Of a stretch of 64,000 nucleotides of DNA, positions 56,302 to 64,000 are shown piece after piece. The position numbers and the translations under genes were made by a program. The stretch lies in contig JANQBS010000126.1 in assembly GCA_033085395.1 (NCBI GenBank), positions 50,692-114,691 of the forward strand, read 5' to 3'. Below the pieces are notes generated by a model. It was given only the letters and a program-made list of their open reading frames with translations, did not search any database and was not told where the DNA came from. Origin of the DNA: Xanthoparmelia taractica. Its lineage: Eukaryota > Ascomycota > Lecanoromycetes > Lecanorales > Parmeliaceae. Position 1 is the stretch's first letter. Every line of letters starts with the position of its first letter.

Positions 56302-56872
56302 ATGGAGCACAGCATTAGAATTGAACCAGAGATCGACCGAGTCCGGAGGGAGTCCCCGCTACTGAGAAGGAAGGAAGCCATAAAGATTCTGGCAATGGTC
56401 AATCACGATGTTCATCAGTCTTCGGCTTTCTCAGTGTTCTGGGATTTACGGTTCCCCAGTACCCAGGCCCAAAACTCCCATACACCACTTGGCGCGCAGG
56501 TTATGGCTAGTGGAAATACAGGTGGTGGACAGGAAGGTGTGCTGGATCTCCAGAGCATGCTCTGGAGACCAGTGCAAAGAAGCCATCCAGCCAGTGTAGG
56601 ACATGAGATGTCTAGGGGGTTGGAGACAGCGCAACAGAGCGCAAATTCAAACGGAAATGGTACGCAGAATGAAGAAATATTGCCAAGTTTACAAGCACTA
56701 CTAATTGATTTCAGGTTCGGTTCAAGTTGCAAACATACAGGCCTTCGGTACTCATTCTAGGACCCAAGGGGTACGGGAGGATGGACAAGAGGAAGCGCTG
56801 CGGTGGGATAAAGCAGTACTAGAACGTATTGCTCAGCGTACACTGGACGAAATGGCACGCAGAGGGCAGTAG
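56302..56872 (+). CDS. Unrecognised small protein
   Basis: Exons 56302-56659 and 56715-56872, 171 residues. The 55-base intron has a GTACGC donor, a CTAAT branch site and a TTTCAG acceptor; splicing joins SNSNGN to GSVQVANIQAFG. The N-terminal part is basic (RRESPLLRRKEAIKILAM), the middle Ser/Gln/Gly-rich, and the C-terminal end is a charged helix (ALRWDKAVLERIAQRTLDEMARRGQ). Without splicing the frame ends at 56760. No domain recognised; no signal peptide or TM helix. Confidence 0.55.
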
Positions 56873-57088
56873 GGTTTGATTTTGTAGCGTGGAATATTAG
56901 CATGCAGTCGCAGCACAGATGGATAGCGCTTGAGTATCCATGATAGACTCCCTTCCATGCTGATATCTCTGTGATCTTGTTGAGTCCAATTAAGCCAAAG
57001 TGATAAGACAAAAGGCAGCGCAGGGTTTAAATGCACATGTTTCTAATCAAGCAAGACTACTCACCTAGACCCTGTTCTCAAGCGTCAG

Positions 57089-57725
57089 TCAACGCTTAAC
57101 ATCGAAAAGGGAGCGCTTGTACTGGAGCAATCTTGAGCTGATGCCGGAAAATCGATGTGCTATCCATCTATAGGTAAGAGTGCTTTGGTGCGTCAAAATT
57201 GGCAGCTCCAGCAAGGACAAGCCAGATCATACCTGCATAGTCGCTCCACGCTCAGGTTAGGCTGTACAAATACGATATTGATGAAACTCTTTTTGGGATC
57301 GTCATAGCTAGCTACCGTGAGCCACATATTCTGTCGACATTGTTTAATATTGTAGGAGTTACCTTGAGTCTGACCTGGCCTGTTCACGAGACTTAAGACA
57401 TGGGGTTCTAGGCGCTGAAGGCTCGGGTACCTTAGTGTCCGGCGTGCAAAAATACCTTAAGCCTCTCCCAGACGAGTGGATCCCTAGCAATGTCAACAGG
57501 CTACATGAATATCGCTACTACAACGCAGTCGCAAAAACTATAGGATACTTCCGTTAACGGCAGGTCGAAGCATCAGCCGTAGAAAACCTCCATCTTTGAA
57601 TCGACGATCTCTCATCTCTCCGCGCCTGTACTTGATCAGCTCACCATGAGTATTGACATTCCAAGGCTCTACGTGCTGGACTTGTACCTCGAGTTCGGAT
57701 GCAACTTTTTCAGTGTCTTGCACTC
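57089..57725 (-). pseudogene. Possible decayed gene or two coding remnants
   Basis: Piece 1 (57723-57538) reads QDTEKVASELEVQVQHVEPW... to FLRLMLRPAVNGSIL with natural codon use but no ATG, and stops bound it upstream. Piece 2 has an ATG at 57327 in an exon that follows a good CGACAG acceptor, a GTATGA donor at 57232, and a second exon 57167-57089, giving MWLTVASYDDPKKSFINIVF... to LLQYKRSLFDVKR, 57 residues. The two pieces cannot be joined without crossing stops. I do not recognise either. Confidence 0.3.
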
Positions 57726-58382
57726 AAAGAAGGTGTCAAAAGACATGGCAGTTCCAAGAGCTCAAGTCTTCCGATCTTTGCACACTTCTGTGGTTTCAAA
57801 TGAAGACGGTCTGGTTTTCAACTCCAGGCCATGCCCTATCAAAAGTAACCTACGCAGCAAACACACTTATCTTTTCACCAATTAAACATGTGGACTAGCC
57901 TCTATGCAAGGCTTCTGCCACACCTTGTCCATCTAGTATTGGATAATGGGGTGGATGCCTCATTGCCCGGAGTCGTAGGTTGCCGCCTTGGCTCCCTAGT
58001 TGATTACGCACGCAGATAACTTTCATCAGGGCCGTCATGTCTCTCAGCATTATCACGGTACAAAGGGAACTTATAATGGGGGTCTACCCCGAATAAGGGG
58101 CGCGTCTGGACTTAATTTTCGTTTCCGTGTCTATAACGCGAGGGAAACAAAGGAGTTCGGATTCGTCCTTGTTAGATTGGTTATTGAACGGTTTCCTCAC
58201 GACTTCTTCCATCTGACCTCAGCAACTTGCTTCAACGCCGGCGAGTTCGACGCAAAACAGAGCTACCGACGCAACACTCGACAAACTTTTGTTCAAGAAT
58301 TACATAGATCTTCCATCTTTCCACTCGTCAAAGTCGAATTCTAGTAAAACTCCGATAAAGGGTCTTCGACGCCATCGCAACA
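57726..58382. other. Intergenic
   Basis: The plus frame 58000-58344 opens with TTG and ends 39 bases before the next start; it has no recognisable content and is not called. Confidence 0.4.
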
Positions 58383-58751
58383 ATGCAAAAGGAAGACTGG
58401 GGCAAATACTCCCAAGAGCCTTGGATGACAGGAGGAGCATGGAAAGACACGGACCATAAACATAGTCCCAAGAAGATGAAAACAAAGCAATTCACACCAG
58501 CACCCACCCCAGATCCCGCGAGTACCCCCTCAAGCGACACCGCTCTTCCATATCAAGCTGTAAACCCAACTACAGAACTCACTCCCACCCTTGACAAAGC
58601 CCTAATAGCGCAATATCTGGACCAATGCATCGCGGCCACAGAATCACAATTAGCGAGATCGCGGAACAATGCGAAGAAGAAAGGGGAGGCCGTGAAAGAG
58701 ATTGAGCGGTTGGTGGAGAAAGTAGTTATGCAGGTGGGTTTGAGAGAGTGA
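58383..58751 (+). CDS. Small coiled-coil protein, unknown
   Basis: ATG at 58383 (context CGCAACAATGCA) opens 122 codons. The N-terminal part (MQKEDWGKYSQEPWMTGGAW) is acidic and aromatic, the middle Pro/Thr/Ser-rich with a basic patch (KHSPKKMKTKQF), and the last ~50 residues form a charged amphipathic helix (LIAQYLDQCIAATESQLARS, then EIERLVEKVVMQVGLRE) suited to a coiled coil. Composition and codon use look real. No family recognised. Confidence 0.6.
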   Translation: MQKEDWGKYSQEPWMTGGAWKDTDHKHSPKKMKTKQFTPAPTPDPASTPSSDTALPYQAVNPTTELTPTLDKALIAQYLDQCIAATESQLARSRNNAKKKGEAVKEIERLVEKVVMQVGLRE

Positions 58752-59044
58752 ATAGAGCGGAGAAAACTATGTCTAATGAATGAAAGGTTCAGTATTCTAC
58801 TAATGTGGAGTAGAGCGCAGAAGTCCACTCCATGCGGTCAAGATGAGAACATTTCGGCATCTTTAGCCACTTACAAATGCATATATACATATGCTTAGGA
58901 TGCGCACGATTATCCATTTAGGTCTACATATTACGTCAAACATACAATTACTATTCTACTAAAGTTACCTCGAAGAACAGGTCGAAAAGATCCACCCGAG
59001 ACAAAGCATGGCGGAGAGAACGACCACAAAAGCCACGCTAACCA

Positions 59045-61315
59045 TCACATCACAAGCCAATTCAACAGAATCCACGCCCCAATGCTGGTCCAGCCAAACA
59101 TCAACACCAGTATCCCCAACACAACCCCAGTCTCCACTCTACCTCCAGCTCCCTTGTAACCAATCGGATTCTCAACGGTCGCCGAACTACTCCCCGACAA
59201 CCCTCCTGCAAAACTGACATTCGAACTCTCAAACCCTAGCATGCCTCCTCCCGTGCCAAGAAAGATCCACAGCAGAGTGATCGTCAAGCTACAGACGAGC
59301 ACGGTAACAACAGCGGCGAGGAATTTGCTCGTCGACCAGCCTTCCACGAGCTCTAGCGCAATGCGCTCATTGTCCACGGATCCAATGTTGGAGTTCTCGG
59401 GGAGGGTAGTGACCCGTTCGACCCACTCATGGTGCCGCTTGCCCAACTTCGGCTTCTTGAATAGATCCAGCATACGCGCTTCGGCCAGGTGCTTGTCATT
59501 GTCTTGATGCCGGAAGTACATTAGCTTTACGTTTTTCGAGACGAGTTCGGACGTCGAGTGGTAGGCCAGAAGGCTCATGCTTCGCACCGTCCTCGCACTG
59601 GCTAATCGGCGAAGGGAGCCGCGCATGCTGTTGTACTCTGCGCGAATGAGCTTGAACAGCTTCTCGTCATCAAAGTCCCGGCGCATTATCGCCTTAATTG
59701 GTGGTTTCTTTTCATCACTGCTGTCAACCAGAGCCGTTTCTGGAGGTGTTGGGATGACGATTTTCTTGACCTTCGAAATGGGATCACCGTGGCTGTAAAG
59801 GACCAATGTAAGAAGTGATTTCGGCGCCTCGTCGATTGCAGGCATGGTGCCATGCTCGGATAGATTGTATAATGAGGTCCCCCTTCCTTGAAAACCTGGA
59901 GGATATGGTGTGCTGACAATGTCTTGCCTCAGAAACCTGTGTCCAGGTTTGATGTCCAATTGTGGAGGCGCCGCTGAGAAGGAAACAGTCCTTTTGGACT
60001 GCTCCGGTGGTGTCTCCGCTGGTCCATGTTTTGGGCTAACTGGATGTGACCTAAGTCCATCGCTTGCAAAAGGGTTCATGGTCTGGAAAATACCCATTCC
60101 AACTTGGTCCTCCTGACCTTGGTTCGTTATGTCTTGTTGCTCCTTTTGAGGCATGCCAATGACCCCTTCCCTCTTGCTTGGTGTCCTAACCGGGAAAGCT
60201 CCATCTCTTGATATTGCCATACTCTCTTCCATTACCCTTGTTGACTTTCCTTTCAACGGCTCTTGCCTGTCCTGGGCGCGTGGCGCAGTATGAAGCATCT
60301 CTTTTAATCCCACTTTTGTTCTAGAACCGTGTTTGACCATCACTGGTGTTCCAACGATTGCTTGCTGGGCATCGCCGATCTGCGATTCCTCTTCACCAGG
60401 CTCACCATCGCTGGATCCATCGTGGAAGAATGATCCTGGCGGCTGGGCTGCATCTTTGACCTCCTTTTCTTCGCTAGGAGTCAGGGAGCTTTTCGCATAT
60501 CCACTTTGCCTAAGGAACTTCGGCATACCGTGTAAGAATGGAAGTCGAAATCCACCCACTTCTCGTGGAGCATTGGACTCCTCAGATGCAGGGTCCGTGC
60601 TGGGAGGCGGTGGTCTATTGAGTAAAGTCCGACCAAAGGAGCGTCGGATGGTTGACTCTCTACTCGGAAGTGGCGATATACTTGGGTGGCGGCTATCTCC
60701 ATCAGGGTACTCAGCTGGACTCGGTAAGTCCGTGGATATGGCCTGGCCGACGTTTCTTATACCAGTCCACGTGTTTCTTGGAGAAATGCTATCATCAACC
60801 TCTAGCGTTGAAAAGCGGTGACTGTTGTCGCTGCCTCCGATGCTAACGTCACTTGGATATGGATTATGCTGCGGTATTACACCCATCGCTGAACCTAGCT
60901 GTGGTGCCGACTTTCCGAACCCTGTGCTTGAGGCTACAGTGATGGGCTGACTGATGCTGAGACCAGAGGGCTGGCGAATGTTGTGGCTTGGGCTTTGTGC
61001 AGACAGCTCCTTCTTGGAATGCTTAGAGTAGACAGATACGGCCCCAAAGTGATCAAGGTCTTGGCGATTGCCATCACCATCTTCTGAAGATGGGTCGTCA
61101 AAGCGATCGATGGTTCGATTAGGGTTGTCCTCATAAATCTCGGTATTGACGCTTCTTGTCGGGCTGGGCGGTGCTGCGACTACTTTGGCAGAATGGGCAG
61201 ACGTTGAGATGACTGAAACGGGTCGATTCTGATCATCTGTGATCGGGGCTTTTGGCGAAGCAAGAGGCCGGTAGTGCTCACTAGGGATGTTGTCCTCTCC
61301 TGACTCCGCTGCCAT
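59045..61315 (-). CDS. Fungal membrane protein with two C-terminal TM helices
   Basis: Uninterrupted frame; start at the ATG at 61315 (GCAATGGCAG), 756 residues; an ATG at 61366 would add 17. The first ~520 residues are disordered and Ser/Pro-rich. A more ordered region follows (LTLVLYSHGDPISKVKKIVIP, DEKLFKLIRAEYNSMRGSLRR, then LVSKNVKLMYFRHQDNDKHL and FKKPKLGKRHHEWVERVTTLP), then two hydrophobic helices (FLAAVVTVLVCSLTITLLWIF and VVLGILVLMFGWTSIGAWILL) separated by a Gly/Ser-rich loop. The layout points to an integral membrane protein with a long N-terminal cytosolic part. This type is widespread but uncharacterised in filamentous ascomycetes. Confidence 0.8.
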   Translation of the reverse strand: MAAESGEDNIPSEHYRPLASPKAPITDDQNRPVSVISTSAHSAKVVAAPPSPTRSVNTEIYEDNPNRTIDRFDDPSSEDGDGNRQDLDHFGAVSVYSKHSKKELSAQSPSHNIRQPSGLSISQPITVASSTGFGKSAPQLGSAMGVIPQHNPYPSDVSIGGSDNSHRFSTLEVDDSISPRNTWTGIRNVGQAISTDLPSPAEYPDGDSRHPSISPLPSRESTIRRSFGRTLLNRPPPPSTDPASEESNAPREVGGFRLPFLHGMPKFLRQSGYAKSSLTPSEEKEVKDAAQPPGSFFHDGSSDGEPGEEESQIGDAQQAIVGTPVMVKHGSRTKVGLKEMLHTAPRAQDRQEPLKGKSTRVMEESMAISRDGAFPVRTPSKREGVIGMPQKEQQDITNQGQEDQVGMGIFQTMNPFASDGLRSHPVSPKHGPAETPPEQSKRTVSFSAAPPQLDIKPGHRFLRQDIVSTPYPPGFQGRGTSLYNLSEHGTMPAIDEAPKSLLTLVLYSHGDPISKVKKIVIPTPPETALVDSSDEKKPPIKAIMRRDFDDEKLFKLIRAEYNSMRGSLRRLASARTVRSMSLLAYHSTSELVSKNVKLMYFRHQDNDKHLAEARMLDLFKKPKLGKRHHEWVERVTTLPENSNIGSVDNERIALELVEGWSTSKFLAAVVTVLVCSLTITLLWIFLGTGGGMLGFESSNVSFAGGLSGSSSATVENPIGYKGAGGRVETGVVLGILVLMFGWTSIGAWILLNWLVM

Positions 61316-61785
61316 TGCAATCGAAGTGATCGGTGCTCTGAAGAGCGCACAGAGGTTGATCGACAAGTTCAGGATGCATTAGAGGACTTGAGGTTGATGA
61401 TGATGGTGGACAAAGCAGCCCTCCAATTTTAAGCGTTCCTTGTGTATACCCCGGATGCGTCTGCAGGTCGCCGAAATCGGCCATATCGTTCGCGTTGCGG
61501 ACTTGTGAACCCAATTCTCAAGTGGTTTCTGTCGCAGTATAAAGAAAGTACTCTCATGGACAAAGAAAGTAGCGGCGTGCAAGCTAGGTACAGAGGTGCA
61601 CTGTGGAGATGAGTCTGACGCTTTTGGTTAGTCGGAGTTGGAGCAAACAAAGGTGAGACAAGCAAGCGTCTTAAGCGTGGAATGTTGATCGGTTAAATGT
61701 GCCCTCCACCATATTGGTCGATTGTACATATTATTAGAAAGCAGCCATGACAGTATTGAGGATTTGGGATCCCTACTGCTACTAC
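61316..61785. other. Short spacer between same-strand genes
   Basis: Promoter of the membrane-protein gene and 3' flank of the TFIIIC gene. No feature recognised. Confidence 0.45.
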
Positions 61786-63693
61786 TCAATTGCAGAATTT
61801 GCCACCACAGTAAGGGCAAGTATCGAACTTATCAAACAGTACAGAGGCGAGCGAATGCTTGACAACACCTGAGCTCTCTTGCGCAGCGTCAGTGTTTCCG
61901 TCGCTAACGTTGAATAGACCCAACCGTTTGGGCGATTGCATCTGTACTCCGGGATGAGACCGTTCATCAATAAATTCACGTTTGCAATTGGTACAGCGTT
62001 TGCTGCTCCCTGGCTCAAGCATTGGTAGAAAGGTAAGAGCGCACCTTGCTGCACGATTGTAAGATAAAGACAAGTCAGGTCGGAGTGGAAAGAGCGCACC
62101 AAAGGAGTGTCCTTGAGGGCAGCGTCCCTCTGTGAAGTTATCGAAGATGACAACGCTTCCAGTCCCCGGGCAGAAGGGACAAAGATCCAGAAGAGCCTTC
62201 TCTATTGTGCCTAGGCTTGACTCGGCTTGGCCTCTGGCTTTCGTCATCTGCCCAACAGTATTTATGAGTTCCTGGTCAGTGAGTTGAAAAGAATTTCTGA
62301 TTAACAAGAGGGCTTGGTTCTCTGGCACTAGATCAACGCTCGCATGATGCTCGATTAGGTTGAGAATGTCCATTGCGGCTTGAAGTCGCTGAAGTAGTTT
62401 GTCACCGCTCAAGAGCAAATTCCCACAAAATGCAGTGTATAGAATCTTGAGATCGAGCTCATTCAAAGTCAGAGATTTGTGCAGCTTTAGATCAAGAATT
62501 GTGTCCATGATTGTTCGTTGCGCCTTTGCTACGTCTGTTTGCGATGGGCCATTCCAAGGCAACAAACTCGTTGTGTCGCTGTTCTGGCTGCCGGCGTCAA
62601 ATATAATTATAGAATTCCCATCGAACGGCGCAATATATTCAATCATCTTCGCAGGGTGTAAGGTAATGCAAGCCGCAGATAGATCTTGAAATGAAGCCAA
62701 ACCCCATCTCCTCAACCTCACATGGCTACCAATACTATTGTCTAAGCCAAATTTCTCCTTTTCCGCCGCCATTTGAGCCTTGATGAAAGGCGTGACTGTG
62801 ATTTGTGACAGCGTGTTGGCATCTCCGGCATTGACTTCATCTAGATCGACGATGAGAGATTCACAGTCTGGGTGGTCTTCAGATCGAACTCGAGAAGGCA
62901 GGTCCTCGTGGACAGATATGATTGCATGGTGAATGGTTCCAGAAGTGCGGTACAAGACAGGAATGCCACCTTGCCACGTTCCAAATTCAATGTGGTCAAC
63001 AAAGTGGTTTGCGTTCATCGCAAGGCTCAACAGAGATGGCCGATAGTTGGGTGGATTGGACACTGGAATGCTGTGACGGTGGAGCACTTCGACGGTCCAT
63101 TCGAAGGACTGGCCTGCAAAGGGACTTGAAACTTTGAGCATGTAGACTCCGTTACAGTCATCTGCGATAGCAATAAGAGGTATTCCCCACTTCCTCCGTG
63201 AAAAAGGTGTCTGGCGGTCAACGTGTTGAGGATTCGTCGGAACCCATGCCATGCTACGGATCCTTTGCTGGAGGCGAGACCCTGGATAAAGAGCCTTATT
63301 GACGATAAGAATCCTTTCCCAACTATCCACCATCGTGGGATTAGCATTAGAGGTCCAGAAGGATAGGATCAAATTTGAAGTTAGCACTGCAAGGACAGAG
63401 CGTCTATGTTTTGCAAGGCCGGGAGGTGACCATGCGAGAGCGGTGACCGTGGCTGTCGCTTGCTCCTCGCCAATGGACATATCTTTGAAGCTGGCCTGCT
63501 CTTGCCATGGCCATTCTTCGAAAGTAAAATTGCTGACAGTGATTCGCAAATGCGTCCAGGGTTCGAGACTGTCATCTTGGGGAATGAGAAGGTACACTTC
63601 TTCGCCAGCGGCAACCGCGAGCTCGCCATCCGGAGACCAGGCTAGGCAGTCCTGGGAAGAAGGCTGCACAGGGATGTGGATTCGAGGTAACAT
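61786..63693 (-). CDS. sfc9: TFIIIC 90-kDa-type subunit (TFIIIC delta plus zinc finger)
   Basis: Single exon, 635 residues, ATG at 63693 (ACCATGTTACC on the coding strand is in A-at--3 context). The N-terminal half is the TFIIIC-delta beta-propeller domain (MLPRIHIPVQPSSQDCLAWS, then DGELAVAAGEEVYLLIP, ALAWSPPGLAKHRRSVLAVLT, RSMAWVP). The C-terminal half has helices and ends in the TFIIIC-type zinc-binding region: LCPFCPGTG, RCPQGHSF, RCTNCKREF and FDTCPYCGGKFC, giving the expected Cys/His pairs. TFIIIC binds the A and B boxes of tRNA and 5S genes and places TFIIIB for RNA polymerase III. The size is smaller than the human GTF3C4 but usual for fungi. Confidence 0.85.
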   Translation of the reverse strand: MLPRIHIPVQPSSQDCLAWSPDGELAVAAGEEVYLLIPQDDSLEPWTHLRITVSNFTFEEWPWQEQASFKDMSIGEEQATATVTALAWSPPGLAKHRRSVLAVLTSNLILSFWTSNANPTMVDSWERILIVNKALYPGSRLQQRIRSMAWVPTNPQHVDRQTPFSRRKWGIPLIAIADDCNGVYMLKVSSPFAGQSFEWTVEVLHRHSIPVSNPPNYRPSLLSLAMNANHFVDHIEFGTWQGGIPVLYRTSGTIHHAIISVHEDLPSRVRSEDHPDCESLIVDLDEVNAGDANTLSQITVTPFIKAQMAAEKEKFGLDNSIGSHVRLRRWGLASFQDLSAACITLHPAKMIEYIAPFDGNSIIIFDAGSQNSDTTSLLPWNGPSQTDVAKAQRTIMDTILDLKLHKSLTLNELDLKILYTAFCGNLLLSGDKLLQRLQAAMDILNLIEHHASVDLVPENQALLLIRNSFQLTDQELINTVGQMTKARGQAESSLGTIEKALLDLCPFCPGTGSVVIFDNFTEGRCPQGHSFGALFPLRPDLSLSYNRAARCALTFLPMLEPGSSKRCTNCKREFIDERSHPGVQMQSPKRLGLFNVSDGNTDAAQESSGVVKHSLASVLFDKFDTCPYCGGKFCN

Positions 63694-64000
63694 GGCGGTA
63701 AGAGCTGGGTGCTAGCTTTCAGTGGTGTTCTCCGGAAGAACGAATCCAAAGTATATTTGACTTTGGTGAAACACTGTTTTGGACGCACTGACCTAGGCCA
63801 TGAAGCCTTAAGCTTTCTCCAAGTCGAGCATTTGAATTCACATTTTGTGAGACTTTACGGCCATGTAGTGCCCGACAGTTCTACCACCGAATCACTGGCC
63901 CTTCAAAACCTTCTGTGCTTGACATGATGGAATTTGATGACGGCTTGATTGTTATTCTATGGAGTTGAGTGCTACTTATGGTCCATGCCAAGCCATAATA
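63694..64000. other. Right end, TFIIIC gene upstream region
   Basis: About 300 bases upstream of the TFIIIC subunit start; no other feature seen. Confidence 0.45.

Noticed and set aside
58000..58344. 114-codon plus-strand frame
   Set aside because: It opens with TTG and has no recognisable content; more likely upstream region of the gene at 58383.

Overview
The window is nuclear DNA of a filamentous ascomycete (Pezizomycotina). Genes are short, lie on both strands and are not in operons. Most carry one to six short introns (about 45-155 bases) with GT(A/G)xGT donors, CTRAC/CTAAY-like branch sites and AG acceptors. The recognisable proteins (Cdc45, Gpi8, TFIIIC delta-type subunit, Met17-type sulfhydrylase, Erg10 thiolase, Crc1-type carnitine carrier, bleomycin hydrolase, GMC oxidoreductase) are the usual eukaryotic or fungal forms. 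The exact class cannot be fixed from sequence alone. All assignments come from reading the sequence; no database search was run.

Layout. 0-6 kb is gene-poor: two divergent paralogues of an unrecognised small family, a local ~100-base direct repeat and little else. 6.9-22.7 kb is the conserved core: bleomycin hydrolase (-), a Ser-rich single-pass membrane protein (-), a long histidine phosphatase (+), Gpi8 (-) divergent from Cdc45 (+), a small coiled-coil protein (+) and a CCDC124-like protein (-). 23-30.5 kb is more decayed: an F-box pseudogene, a small ORF, a seven-exon GMC oxidoreductase, a small secreted protein with a disrupted 3' part and a RING-finger pseudogene. 31-41 kb holds the Met17-type enzyme, a five-exon MFS transporter, a membrane-anchored YqcI/YcgG-family protein and an unrecognised 381-residue protein. 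41-48.4 kb has two secreted-protein genes flanking a 1,102-residue F-box protein. 49.9-53.8 kb has the mitochondrial thiolase and the carnitine carrier, separated by an HMG-box (Nhp6-like) pseudogene and an AT-rich MITE-like element with terminal inverted repeats. 54-58.8 kb is mostly non-coding, with a perfect 21-bp foldback, a truncated Zn2Cys6-like ORF and small unknown genes. 59-63.7 kb ends with a two-TM membrane protein and the TFIIIC subunit.

The genes do not form one pathway. No secondary-metabolite backbone gene, CRISPR array or convincing tRNA was seen. Links that can be made: Gpi8 and Cdc45 share a ~490-base divergent promoter; Erg10 (acetoacetyl-CoA) and the carnitine carrier (acyl group import) are neighbours in mitochondrial acyl metabolism. 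The accessory interest lies in secreted or orphan small proteins (47.8 kb tandem-exon protein, 41.3 kb, 29.0 kb, 1-4 kb paralogues), in two unusual GC-AG introns, and in a cluster of relics (F-box, RING, HMG-box, MITE, foldback).
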